This document shows positions 1 through 7,777 of a stretch of 64,000 nucleotides of DNA, piece after piece (the first letter of the stretch is position 1; each line of letters starts with the position of its first letter). Made by a program: the position numbers and the translations under genes. Under the pieces are notes generated by a model. That model had not been told where the DNA came from. It did no database searches and saw nothing but the letters and a program-made list of their open reading frames with translations. The DNA comes from RUG572 sp964386385 (lineage in GTDB: Bacteria; Verrucomicrobiota; Kiritimatiellia; RFP12; UBA1067), in contig CAYLRN010000013.1 of NCBI GenBank assembly GCA_964386385.1, positions 1-64,000 of the forward strand, written 5' to 3'.

Positions 1-125
1 TTCAGAACGCTGCCGAAGTGCATCGCGGGAATATTCGGCGAGGTGAGCCATTTCGCTTGCAATTCGCCGAAGTTTCTGAAAAAAAAAATCCCGACCGGTT
101 GAAAAGGAGCCTGAACGGCCAATAC

Positions 126-152
126 GGTAGGGCGCGACGTCCCGTCGCGCCG
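126..152 (+). repeat. Dispersed palindromic repeat, copy A
   Basis: The element begins GGTAGGGCGCGACG and continues TCCCGTCGCGCCG. Arms GGCGCGACG and CGTCGCGCC pair over a TCC loop. The same unit occurs at 187-213, and related units occur at 227-254, 35117-35143, 63703-63731 and 63755-63781. Confidence 0.8.
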
Positions 153-186
153 ATGCGCGTGAAAAGGCGGCCGGACAGCCGTGTCC

Positions 187-213
187 GGTAGGGCGCGACG
201 TCCCGTCGCGCCG
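187..213 (+). repeat. Dispersed palindromic repeat, copy B
   Basis: This copy is identical to copy A over the whole 27 bases and lies 34 bases downstream in the same orientation. Confidence 0.8.
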
Positions 214-226
214 TTCCGTCCGCGGC

Positions 227-254
227 GGCGGGGTGGGACGCCCCGCCCTACCGG
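227..254 (-). repeat. Dispersed palindromic repeat, copy C (variant arms)
   Basis: Read on the minus strand it starts CCGGTAGGGCGGGGCGTC and ends CCACCCCGCC. It keeps the GGTAGGGCG lead and a CGTCCC-type centre of copies A and B, but the arms are GGCGGGG/CCCCGCC. Arm sequence has therefore changed in a compensated way. Confidence 0.7.
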
Positions 255-303
255 AAACGCCCGGTCATGTGACGCCTCAAGCGCATGGACGGCGGCGGCG
301 CAG

Positions 304-327
304 ACTTAACCACTTAACCACTCAATC
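304..327 (-). repeat. Tandem octamer after a stop codon (three units)
   Basis: On the minus strand three octamers follow one another: GATTGAGT, GGTTAAGT, GGTTAAGT. The TGA in the first is the stop codon of the 3D-domain gene. The same octamer family follows the stop codon of the second pilB-type gene at 46727. Confidence 0.8.
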
Positions 328-813
328 GTCCACTGTGACGCGCAGATAGCGCCTTCCCCAGCGAAGGGCCTCGGCATGGGTGGGAAACCAGACGTCTATG
401 TGGCGGCCCTTTATCGCGCCGCCGACGTCCTGGACGACGCCCTTCCCATACCCCGGCACGTCCAGCTTCGTTCCGAATGGATAGACATTTTGGTCCGCCG
501 CGATCGTACCGCGGCGCGCCCTGGCGCCCGTGGCCGTAATGCCCACGCGCTTCACCTTCCCCTTGCGCGGACCTGACGTATGCACGTTCTTCGACCAGAG
601 CCACCAGCCGCGCTTCTCCCATCCGCAGCACTTGCCGCAGTTGCAGTAGCCGGTGACGAGCGTCAGCGACGGGTCGGACGGCGATCCGGACTGCGGATAG
701 TCCGCGCGCGCGGCGCGGGGCTTCGCGAAGAGCGTCGCCACCGCAAGGAGAAAGAGAAGAGCCGCGCCAGCTCCGGCCAGCGCCGCCCTTCTGCGATTCA
801 CGCCCCGCCGCAT
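322..813 (-). CDS. Secreted or membrane-anchored 3D-domain protein (163 aa)
   Basis: The protein has a basic N-terminus and a hydrophobic stretch (LAGAGAALLFLLAVATLF) that fits a signal peptide or anchor. The mature part carries a CNCGKCCG cysteine cluster and ends in the 3D signature: an ITATG stretch, then GTIAADQNVYPFGTKLDVPG and an HIDVWF segment. Domains of this type (YuiC, the MltA C-terminus) have a double-psi barrel fold and often act on peptidoglycan as lytic transglycosylases. The ATG at 813 is chosen because GGGGGA lies 7 bases upstream; in-frame starts at 828 and 864 would bring the gene up to, or into, the permease gene, whose stop is at 842. A cell-wall role is inferred from the family. 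Confidence 0.75.
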   Translation of the reverse strand: MRRGVNRRRAALAGAGAALLFLLAVATLFAKPRAARADYPQSGSPSDPSLTLVTGYCNCGKCCGWEKRGWWLWSKNVHTSGPRKGKVKRVGITATGARARRGTIAADQNVYPFGTKLDVPGYGKGVVQDVGGAIKGRHIDVWFPTHAEALRWGRRYLRVTVDD

Positions 814-841
814 GGCGTCTTCCCCCATGCAGACGTCGCCG

Positions 842-1885
842 TCAGGCGCCGGCCGCGACGACAAGCGAAAGTCCGAGAAGGAAGAGGACGAACATCGCCG
901 CGTTCAGTCCGTTCGCGGCGGCGGACGCGCCGCGGAACTCCTTCCAGACGAGAATGCCCCAGAGCGCGGATACGAGCGTCGCGCCCTGACCGAGACCGTA
1001 GGAGATCGCCGTGCCGGCCTTGCCGGCGGCGACTAGGTTGATGCCGTTGCCAAGCCCCCAGACAAGTCCGCCCAGGACGCCCACAAGATGGACGGGAAGC
1101 CTGCCCCTGAAATACGCCTTTTCGGTGATCGGCTCGCCGGAGACGGGATGGCGCATGGCAATCGCGTTGAAGACGAACGTGGAGGCGAACACTCCGCAGG
1201 CGAAGACGAAGAACGCCGAATACGGCGTCATCATGCCGGCCTTCGGCGCGGCGGCCGCGAAATCCATGTCCATCGTCTTCGCCACGAAATCGTAGAAGAA
1301 CGCCATCAGGACGCCGCAGAGCACGGAAAGCGCAAGCCCCTTCGCGAGAGACCTGCCCGCGCCGCCCTGCGCGGAGGACGTCTGCGCGGCCTTCAGCCTG
1401 TAGGCGAACGCATTGCAGAGAATCGCGACGACGATCACGGCGACTCCGGTGAAGAGGAGACATGGATTTCCGGCGGTCGCGCCAGTCGACTGCGCCCGCA
1501 GATAGTTCACGACGACGCCCAGTACGAGGGCAAGTCCGATTCCGACGGGAAACGCCACGCTCATTCCGGCGATGGAAATCGCCGCCGCCAGGAGGATGTT
1601 CGCCGCGTTGAAGACGACGCCGCCAAGGAAGGCGCTGCCGACGCTGGCGAGCGAGGCCTGCGCGAGGTTGGGAAGGAAGCTCCACGCCTTCGCGCCGCCG
1701 AAGCTTCCGAACGTCAGGCCGGAGAGGGCGGCGAAAAGAAGGACGCCGATCACGTAGTCCCAGTAGAAGAGCTCGTAGCGCCACGTCCTGCCGGCGAGCT
1801 TCTGGGTGTTGCCCCAGCTTCCCCAGCAGAGCATCGTGACGACGCAGAAGACCACGGCCAATGCATAGTTGTCGCAGAAATACAT
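842..1885 (-). CDS. DMT-superfamily permease, ureide/sugar-uptake type (347 aa)
   Basis: This is an integral membrane protein with about ten hydrophobic segments along its length. Near residues 20-29 it carries a CWGSWGNTQK signature typical of the ureide permease / GRP sugar-uptake branch of the drug/metabolite transporter superfamily. A glycine-rich GGLVWGLGNG motif recurs in the second half, as expected for an internally duplicated fold. The start has a strong AAGGAG site 5 bases upstream. The substrate cannot be told from sequence: glucose, ureides and related small solutes are all transported by relatives. It lies downstream of map behind a terminator-like inverted repeat, so it may be transcribed on its own. 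Confidence 0.75.
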   Translation of the reverse strand: MYFCDNYALAVVFCVVTMLCWGSWGNTQKLAGRTWRYELFYWDYVIGVLLFAALSGLTFGSFGGAKAWSFLPNLAQASLASVGSAFLGGVVFNAANILLAAAISIAGMSVAFPVGIGLALVLGVVVNYLRAQSTGATAGNPCLLFTGVAVIVVAILCNAFAYRLKAAQTSSAQGGAGRSLAKGLALSVLCGVLMAFFYDFVAKTMDMDFAAAAPKAGMMTPYSAFFVFACGVFASTFVFNAIAMRHPVSGEPITEKAYFRGRLPVHLVGVLGGLVWGLGNGINLVAAGKAGTAISYGLGQGATLVSALWGILVWKEFRGASAAANGLNAAMFVLFLLGLSLVVAAGA

Positions 1886-1944
1886 CTCGTCTCCTTTTTT
1901 TCAGTCCTTGGAAAAACTCCGAAAAAGCCCTTGGCGGAAAAAGA

Positions 1945-2003
1945 CCGGCGGATGGACAATCAGCCGTCGTTCGACCTTTGACGCCTTCGGATCCATCCGC
2001 CGG
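1945..2003 (-). terminator. Long-armed inverted repeat with T-run, behind map
   Basis: Perfect 12-base arms (CCGGCGGATGGA and TCCATCCGCCGG) are separated by 35 bases. On the minus strand the second arm is followed by TCTTTTT. It lies between the end of map and the start of the permease. The simplest reading is a rho-independent terminator of adk-map. The 35-base apical part is unusually long for that and could hold a small regulatory RNA for the permease. Confidence 0.6.
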
Positions 2004-2045
2004 AAAAAGAACTCCGCAGAGAGCGGCCTCGCGACTGCCGCTCCG

Positions 2046-2816
2046 TCACGGATAGTCGGCCGGAACGGTCAGCACCTCGCAGCCGTCGTCGGTGATCGCC
2101 ACGGTGTGCTCGAAGTGCGCGGCCATGCAGCCGTCCCGCGTCCGGACCGCCCATCCGTTCGACTTGTCCACGTACGTCTTCGCGCCCGCGATCGTGAGCG
2201 TGATCATCGGCTCGATCGCGATGGTCATGCCGGGCTTGAGGACGAGCTTCGTGCCGGGGCGTCCGTAGTTGGGAACCTCCGGATCCTCGTGGACCGTGCG
2301 GCCGACGCCGTGGCCAATCCAGTCGCGGACGATTCCGAAGCCCGCCTTCTCCGCCACGCGCTGAATCGCGTATCCGACGTCGCCGAGATGGACGCCAGGC
2401 CCCGCGGCGGCGATTCCCGCCGCGAGGCACTTCTTCGTCGTCTCGACAAGGCGCACGACTTCGGGGTCGGCGACGCCGATCATGACCGTGCGGCTCGTAT
2501 CGCCGTTGAAGCCGCGTGTGCAGACGCCGACGTCGCACTTCACAATGTCGCCGGGCCGGATGACGCGCGGGCCGGGGACGCCGTGGATGACCTCGTCGTT
2601 GACGCTGACGCAGATCGCGCCGGGGAATCCCTCGCAGCCGAGGAACGCGGCCTTGACCTTGTTCTTCCGGCAGTATTCGCGCACCACGGCGTCGACGTCA
2701 AGCGTCGTCGCACCCGGGACACAGGCCGCCGCCGCGAGATCGCGCACCTCCGCGCTCATGCGGCAGGCTACGCGCATCTCGTCGATTTCGGCCTTGCTCT
2801 TTATGTCGACTTTCAT
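2046..2816 (-). CDS. map: Methionine aminopeptidase, type I
   Basis: It removes the initiator methionine from new proteins in the cytoplasm and needs two divalent metals. The 256-aa length is typical of the bacterial single-domain enzyme. The expected metal ligands can be placed: Asp in KCDVGV, Asp in GFNGDTSRT, His in GHGVGRTVHEDP, Glu in AIEPMIT and Glu in HFEHTV. Start ATG 2816 gives MKVDIKSKAEIDEM, matching the family N-terminus; longer in-frame versions would run into adk. It follows adk by 14 bases, the usual adk-map pair. Confidence 0.95.
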   Translation of the reverse strand: MKVDIKSKAEIDEMRVACRMSAEVRDLAAAACVPGATTLDVDAVVREYCRKNKVKAAFLGCEGFPGAICVSVNDEVIHGVPGPRVIRPGDIVKCDVGVCTRGFNGDTSRTVMIGVADPEVVRLVETTKKCLAAGIAAAGPGVHLGDVGYAIQRVAEKAGFGIVRDWIGHGVGRTVHEDPEVPNYGRPGTKLVLKPGMTIAIEPMITLTIAGAKTYVDKSNGWAVRTRDGCMAAHFEHTVAITDDGCEVLTVPADYP

Positions 2817-2830
2817 CGAAAGGCCAGTCG

Positions 2831-3463
2831 TTAGAGGGCGGCGAGGAAGTCCTCCGCCACCTTTTCGATCGCGTTCGTGCCGACGACGGACTTCAGGAGA
2901 TTGCGGGAACGGTAGTACTCGATCAGCGGCTCGGTCTGCCCGTGGTAGACGGAGAGGCGGTCCTTCACCGTTTCGGGGTTGTCGTCCTTGCGCACGACAA
3001 GGGCCTCGCCGCAGACGTCGCAGACGCCCTCGACCTTCGGGGGGAGGTTCTTGACGTGGTAGCCCGCCTTGCATTTCGGGCAGGTGCGGCGGCCGGCGAT
3101 GCGGTCCTGGATGATCTCGTCCGGCACGTCGATCAGCACCGCGCCGACGACGGGCGCGCCCATCTTGGCAAGGATGTCCGCCTGCGCGACGTTGCGCGGG
3201 AAGCCGTCGAGAAGCATCGTGACGTCCCCCGTCGTCTCGGCGACGACGTCCTTGACCATGGCGGCGATCAGTTCGTCCGGGACAAGCTGGCCGGCCTCCA
3301 TGAAGCCCTTCGCCTTCAGTCCGGCCTCGGTGCCCTTTGCGACGGCGCCGCGCAGCAGGTCGCCGCTCGAGACGTGCTTCAGATTGTCGTGATCGGCCGC
3401 AAGCCTGCCCGCGACCGTGCCCTTCCCCGAACCGGGGGCACCAAGAAGAATGACGATGTTCAT
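2831..3463 (-). CDS. adk: Adenylate kinase, zinc-lid form
   Basis: It interconverts ATP, ADP and AMP. The 210-aa protein opens with the P-loop GAPGSGKGT and has the long-form LID domain. The lid carries four cysteines as CPKC ... CDVC, the zinc-binding variant common outside Gammaproteobacteria. A DGFPRN motif for AMP binding is present. Start ATG 3463 is the first codon of MNIVILLG. An upstream in-frame ATG at 3475 overlaps the -10 box and is unlikely. Because the -10 ends 10 bases before the ATG, the transcript is expected to be leaderless or nearly so. Confidence 0.96.
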   Translation of the reverse strand: MNIVILLGAPGSGKGTVAGRLAADHDNLKHVSSGDLLRGAVAKGTEAGLKAKGFMEAGQLVPDELIAAMVKDVVAETTGDVTMLLDGFPRNVAQADILAKMGAPVVGAVLIDVPDEIIQDRIAGRRTCPKCKAGYHVKNLPPKVEGVCDVCGEALVVRKDDNPETVKDRLSVYHGQTEPLIEYYRSRNLLKSVVGTNAIEKVAEDFLAAL

Positions 3464-3473
3464 AGTGGCGGAC

Positions 3474-3485
3474 ATTATAGCACAA
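3474..3485 (-). promoter_or_regulatory. adk promoter, -10 box TATAAT
   Basis: The minus strand reads TTGTGCTATAAT, with TATAAT at 3479-3474. The start codon of adk follows 10 bases later, which puts the predicted transcription start within about 4 bases of the ATG. The TTGTG-N lead matches the promoters at 7602, 26134 and 51044. No good -35 is evident. Confidence 0.65.
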
Positions 3486-3527
3486 TCATTGCCGGAAATC
3501 CCCCCCTTCTTTTTCTGTGCGGGGATT

Positions 3528-6500
3528 TCAAAGGGGGGCGGGCGCGGAGGAATCCTCGGCGCGGATGCGGCGCAGCGTCTCCTCCGTGAGGAAGAGATTG
3601 GCGCGGAAGTCCGCGCGCATCGCGTCCGTGACGTCGCGCCGCAGAAGCCAGCCAATGACGTTCTGCAGGAGGGCCGCGTTGTCCGCCTTCTCTATCCGGA
3701 ACGGCTGGAAGGACATCGCGGAGGCGTTGACGACGATTCGCCCCTTCCCGCGCTCCTCGGACGTAAGGACAACGCCGTCGCCGCCGCGGCGCGACGCGGG
3801 CGGAATCGTGACGACGGTCCTGGGGTTGGCATGGGCGTTCGGGCGCAGGGAGAGCGTCCGCATCTGGTAGAGCTCCATCTTCCCGACACCGGCCGTGAGT
3901 TCGCCCGGCGCCATGGCGTCCGTCCAGACCTGGTGGGGGTCGCCGAAGACGGCGCGTCCCTCGTCGTACGCCTCGCCCGCCAGGTCAACGCCGAGGTACG
4001 GCGCAAGGCCCATCCATCCGGTCAGCGCGTAGGAATAGACGTTCACCGAATACGGCGTGTGGGCGTTCACGAAGAGCGAACCGCCGCCGCGCACGTAGGC
4101 GTCCAGCCAGGCGCCAAGGCGTTCCATCTTCCTGCGGTCGCGGAAGTACGCGGGAGTCACCGTCTCGGGAATTACCACGAGGCCGTACTTCGCCAGCAGC
4201 TCCGGAGACCAGTCCTCAAGCGGCGCCTCCTCGGAGACGCCGCCGAACGCGGCGATCCGGTCAAGGACGTACGGATAGACCTCCTTGTTGCGCGGCTCGT
4301 TCTTCGTGAAGAGCGGGAAGAGGGCGCGCAGGGAGCGGTTCGTATGCGCCGGAGGATTGCAAAGGCGTTCCACGTGCGCGAGAGCGCGCATCCGCGTGGG
4401 CGACGGCTCGAACGGCATGACGGGACGCGCGTCCGCACCCGGCTTCACAAGGGCGAGCGCGACTACGTCCTGCGACGGCACGACCGCCGTCAGCGTCCCG
4501 TCGGCGGCGCGCGCCGCGCGGCCCTCGAACTGCGCGGCGACGGTCCAGCCGCGCACGGCGTCGGGCAGCGTGACGGTGACGGGATGGTCGGTCCCGCCCC
4601 AGTTCGCGAGGTAGAGCACCTTGCGCGTGTCGTCGCCCGCGAGGATGCGCTCTATCAGCGGACGCTCCCGCGTGTTGGAGGAGGCGACGCGCACGGGCGC
4701 CTCCGGCACGGCGGCCGCGCCGAACCTTTCGCGCCAGTCCGCCAGCCATTCCATGACAGTCTCCATCTTTGGCTCGCCGCGCACGACGACGACGCGCCCC
4801 TTCCCGCGCCGCGTCACGGCGTATGGCGCGCCGTCCGCAGGGGCGGAGCCGGCGAACGCGCGGACGTCGGTCTCCGCGTAGCGCGAGAACGTCCGCGTTA
4901 GCGAATCCTCCGTAAGGACGGCCGTGCCGCCCGCCTCGACGTAGCGCTTGAAATGGGCGTACGTCTCGTCGCGCACCATTTCCGTGTGCGGCACTACGAG
5001 GAACGGATGGCGTTCGGGCGTGACGTCGCGCATGAACCGGTCCTCGCCGAAGACGTCCGAGCGAAGGCCGGAGAACTCCATCGCGCAAAGCCAGTTCAGG
5101 TAGCGTTCGTGCGTCTCGCCGATGACGCAGGGAAGGCCGAGGTTCGAGAGATAGCCGTAGAGGAACGCCACCTCGCCGGCGCGGTGGCGCAGGTCCGGAA
5201 GCGCGATCTCGGCCGCCGCGTCGAGCCGCCGCTGGAGGCCGGGCAGATGCAGGCGGAGGCGGTCTTCGTGCAATGGCCAGACCAAGCAGCCGGACGTGCC
5301 GCGCATGAGGTACGTCCAGAGCATGTGGCGGTATTCGCGCGCGCCGAAGGGCTTGGTCTGCCCGATCTTGTCGTGCGGCAGGACGTGGCAGTAGAAGCGG
5401 AGGCCGTTCTGGTAGCCGGAGCCGTCCACGCGCCAGACGATTTCGTTAGTGCCGCCGAAATTCAGCATGGCGCCGACGTCGAAGCGGTAGGTTGCGTCCC
5501 ATCCGGCGACGTCGCCGACCTTGCGTCCGTTGAGCCACACCGTCCCCCTCTGCGCCACGCCCTTGCCGTAGAGGAAGAACTGGTGCGAGCCGTCCTCGAA
5601 GTCCTGCCGGTTGGCGTCGGCGACGAATCGGCGGCGGTACCACGCGACGCCCGGCCTGGCGCGGTAGGCGTCCGTCTCGTCCCAGCATCCCGGCACCTTC
5701 ATCTCGTCCCAGTCCGCGTCGTCGAAATCCTGCCGGAACCAGCCCTTCTCCATGCCCTCGCCCTTCTCGGATTCGAGGCGGAACTTCCACGGCGCGCGGT
5801 GGAGGCCGGCGACGTCGTTGCGGGCCATGGACGCGCCGTCGGACTTGGGAAGGCGGGCGACGTCGATGATGTCCTCTGCGTTCACGATCGGGCGCGACGC
5901 GTTCGCGCGGAAGAAGTTGTAGGAGAAGAGCGGGAAGGAGGCGTGGTAGAGGACGGACGCGCGGTCGTACGGCTCGTCGTTGTAGGTGAACGGCATCCAG
6001 CCGAAGTGGACGTAGAAGAGGTCTTCAAGCGGGTCGATCCGCGCCGGGTCGAGCGCGGCGTAGTTGGCGGTCTCGGTGTTGTGTCCGCGCACGTCCACGG
6101 TCACCTTCATGCCGGGCAGCTCACGCCGGATGTCCGCCGCGGCGTTGGCGACCTGCGCGGCCACGTCGTCCTGCTGGAACGCGACCCAGTCCCAGATCAG
6201 TTCGCGATGGTCGCGGCGCATCCTGCGAATCTGGAGAATGCGTTCCATGTAGCCCGTAACGTCGGTCTTGCGAAGGTGGAGCGGCTCGACGTCCTCCCAC
6301 GACGCGAAGTCCATGCGCCACACGCGGTTGGCCTCCGCCAGCGTCCCGTACTTGCGCCGCGCCCAGCGGCGGAAGTCCCGGCGCGAACGCGCGTTGCCCG
6401 GTTCGGGGCCCGGTTCGCGGCTCAACTCCAGGACGGCCATGCCGTCCGCGCCGCGCGAAATCCCGTTCACGTACTGGAAGAACGCCTGTCGCTTGCCGAT

Positions 6501-7565
6501 CTGGAGCTCGCGTCCGACGGGGTGGCCGGGGTCCGTGTTCATGTAGTGTCCGTGGTCGTAGAAGAACTCCTTCATGTCCGGATGCGCCTCGGCGGTCTTG
6601 CGCATGGGCGACCACTTGTAGACGCCATTCGCGAAGAAGTCGCAGAGGAAGCCCAGTCGCTCCGCCTCGCGGTACTGCGCAAGGTACGGCGTGACGATCC
6701 GGCTCCTGAACGCCAGGTTCGTGCCGTCCAGCGCGGCCGTCCACGAGCCGCCCTCGCAGATGGAAAGCGCGGGAACGCCCTGCAGCTTGCTCAGCCACGT
6801 CCCCATCGGTCCGCCCTGCTCCGAGCCGAGGTTCGTGCCGTTGCCGGCCCAGAACGCGGGGCGTCCGTTCTTGAGCAGAAGGCCGTCGCGGATCTCGGCG
6901 CGGACGGGGTCGATTGGCCGGACGGGCCCGTAGGGAATCGTCTTTGGCAGACGCTCAACGCTGAACGCCAGCGGCGCGGGCGGCGGCGGCGGAACTTCGT
7001 CCGGAAGCGGCTCCACCGCCACGTCGTCTATTTCCACGAAACGCGGCGCGTCGCCGCCCCACACGAGCCACTGAAGACGCATCCGCGCGCCCGCCCTGCC
7101 TCTCACCTTCGGGGAAATCGCGATTTCGCGCTCGGCGAGCGCCCAGTCCGCGCCGCCCTTGAAGTCCACGTAGTCGCCCAGGTTCCCGCCGGCGTCGTTC
7201 TTGACGCGGACAAATTCGCCAGGCTTCACCGACGGCAGCTCGTATCCGTAAGCGAACGCCAAGGCGTCGCCGCGATGGCGGAAGGAGACCTTCACTCGGC
7301 CCACGTCGCCGAGCGGACAGTTCCGCAGCAGCTGCGTCGCGCCCGGCCCCCGGTCCTTTTCAAGCCGCCCCACGCCGTTCGTCACGTGGAAGCGCCCCGG
7401 CCCCCTGTCGAACGGCCCGCCGCCCCAGCCCGCCGCCGTCTCGAACGCGCCGTTCTCCAGCAGGTTCGTCGCCGCCGCCGCGCCGGCGGCCGGCACCGCG
7501 CAGACCGCAGCGCAGACGATGAGCCCGCAAAATCCCAATCCTTCGCAATCCTTCGCTTTCTGCAC
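3528..7565 (-). CDS. Very large secreted GH42-like glycosidase with embedded GH2-type jelly roll (1345 aa)
   Basis: A signal-like hydrophobic segment (FCGLIVCAAVCAVPAAGAAA) is followed by a carbohydrate-binding-like region and then a TIM barrel. A LELSREPGPEPGN segment and YGTLAEANRVWRMDFASW resemble GH42 beta-galactosidases. In the middle lies a GH2-like sugar-binding jelly roll (WFRQDFDDADWDEMKVPGCW ... VWLNGRKVGDVAGWD). The C-terminal third looks like the trimerisation/accessory parts of GH42 relatives. GTG 7565 is the preferred start: AGAGGA lies 7 bases upstream, whereas the in-frame ATG at 7598 sits inside the TATAAT promoter box. Substrate is not predictable beyond a galactoside-type glycan. 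Confidence 0.75.
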   Translation of the reverse strand: MQKAKDCEGLGFCGLIVCAAVCAVPAAGAAAATNLLENGAFETAAGWGGGPFDRGPGRFHVTNGVGRLEKDRGPGATQLLRNCPLGDVGRVKVSFRHRGDALAFAYGYELPSVKPGEFVRVKNDAGGNLGDYVDFKGGADWALAEREIAISPKVRGRAGARMRLQWLVWGGDAPRFVEIDDVAVEPLPDEVPPPPPAPLAFSVERLPKTIPYGPVRPIDPVRAEIRDGLLLKNGRPAFWAGNGTNLGSEQGGPMGTWLSKLQGVPALSICEGGSWTAALDGTNLAFRSRIVTPYLAQYREAERLGFLCDFFANGVYKWSPMRKTAEAHPDMKEFFYDHGHYMNTDPGHPVGRELQIGKRQAFFQYVNGISRGADGMAVLELSREPGPEPGNARSRRDFRRWARRKYGTLAEANRVWRMDFASWEDVEPLHLRKTDVTGYMERILQIRRMRRDHRELIWDWVAFQQDDVAAQVANAAADIRRELPGMKVTVDVRGHNTETANYAALDPARIDPLEDLFYVHFGWMPFTYNDEPYDRASVLYHASFPLFSYNFFRANASRPIVNAEDIIDVARLPKSDGASMARNDVAGLHRAPWKFRLESEKGEGMEKGWFRQDFDDADWDEMKVPGCWDETDAYRARPGVAWYRRRFVADANRQDFEDGSHQFFLYGKGVAQRGTVWLNGRKVGDVAGWDATYRFDVGAMLNFGGTNEIVWRVDGSGYQNGLRFYCHVLPHDKIGQTKPFGAREYRHMLWTYLMRGTSGCLVWPLHEDRLRLHLPGLQRRLDAAAEIALPDLRHRAGEVAFLYGYLSNLGLPCVIGETHERYLNWLCAMEFSGLRSDVFGEDRFMRDVTPERHPFLVVPHTEMVRDETYAHFKRYVEAGGTAVLTEDSLTRTFSRYAETDVRAFAGSAPADGAPYAVTRRGKGRVVVVRGEPKMETVMEWLADWRERFGAAAVPEAPVRVASSNTRERPLIERILAGDDTRKVLYLANWGGTDHPVTVTLPDAVRGWTVAAQFEGRAARAADGTLTAVVPSQDVVALALVKPGADARPVMPFEPSPTRMRALAHVERLCNPPAHTNRSLRALFPLFTKNEPRNKEVYPYVLDRIAAFGGVSEEAPLEDWSPELLAKYGLVVIPETVTPAYFRDRRKMERLGAWLDAYVRGGGSLFVNAHTPYSVNVYSYALTGWMGLAPYLGVDLAGEAYDEGRAVFGDPHQVWTDAMAPGELTAGVGKMELYQMRTLSLRPNAHANPRTVVTIPPASRRGGDGVVLTSEERGKGRIVVNASAMSFQPFRIEKADNAALLQNVIGWLLRRDVTDAMRADFRANLFLTEETLRRIRAEDSSAPAPL

Positions 7566-7596
7566 GGAAAAATCCTCTTCTTTGAAATGAAATTCC

Positions 7597-7623
7597 ATTA
7601 TACCACAATCCGGCAGATGCGCA
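7597..7623 (-). promoter_or_regulatory. Promoter of the giant glycosidase gene
   Basis: The minus strand has TTGCGC, a 16-base spacer ending TTGTGG, then TATAAT (7602-7597). The box overlaps the upstream in-frame ATG at 7598 and so supports translation from GTG 7565. It is divergent from the pflB promoter about 90 bases away. Confidence 0.7.
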
Positions 7624-7692
7624 ATCTGCCGCCGGAAAGATGGTCCGGAGGCGCACGGGGGAAGTCAGTTAGACTTTTCTAACAAAGACCGC

Positions 7693-7721
7693 TTGAACAC
7701 ACGCCCGCGATAGTGTATACT
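7693..7721 (+). promoter_or_regulatory. pflB promoter
   Basis: TTGAAC at 7693-7698, a 17-base spacer and TATACT at 7716-7721 form a good housekeeping-type promoter. The leader to ATG 7778 is about 50 bases and contains an AAAAGGA site. Confidence 0.8.
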
Positions 7722-7777
7722 ATGCGCCATTCTTTTCGGCGAACTTTAGACATAACGAAAAAAAGGAATGCGAAAAA

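Larger units (their letters stand above)
1..321. other. Intergenic edge region with palindromic repeats, no supported gene
   Basis: A short plus-strand frame is open from the window edge to a TGA near base 102. It could be the last 33 codons of a gene that starts outside, but nothing in it is recognisable. The rest holds three copies of a dispersed palindrome (listed separately) and the tail of the octamer repeat that follows the 3D-domain gene. Confidence 0.5.

Noticed and set aside
3493..3530. GAAATCCCC/GGGGATTTC inverted repeat considered as the terminator of the giant glycosidase
   Set aside because: The arms pair well, but no T-run follows on the minus strand and the second arm merges with the adk promoter region. 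A terminator function cannot be supported.
4953..7682. 909-codon plus-strand frame opposite the giant glycosidase
   Set aside because: It is the mirror of the codon bias of the minus-strand gene; it shows no motifs and no ribosome site.
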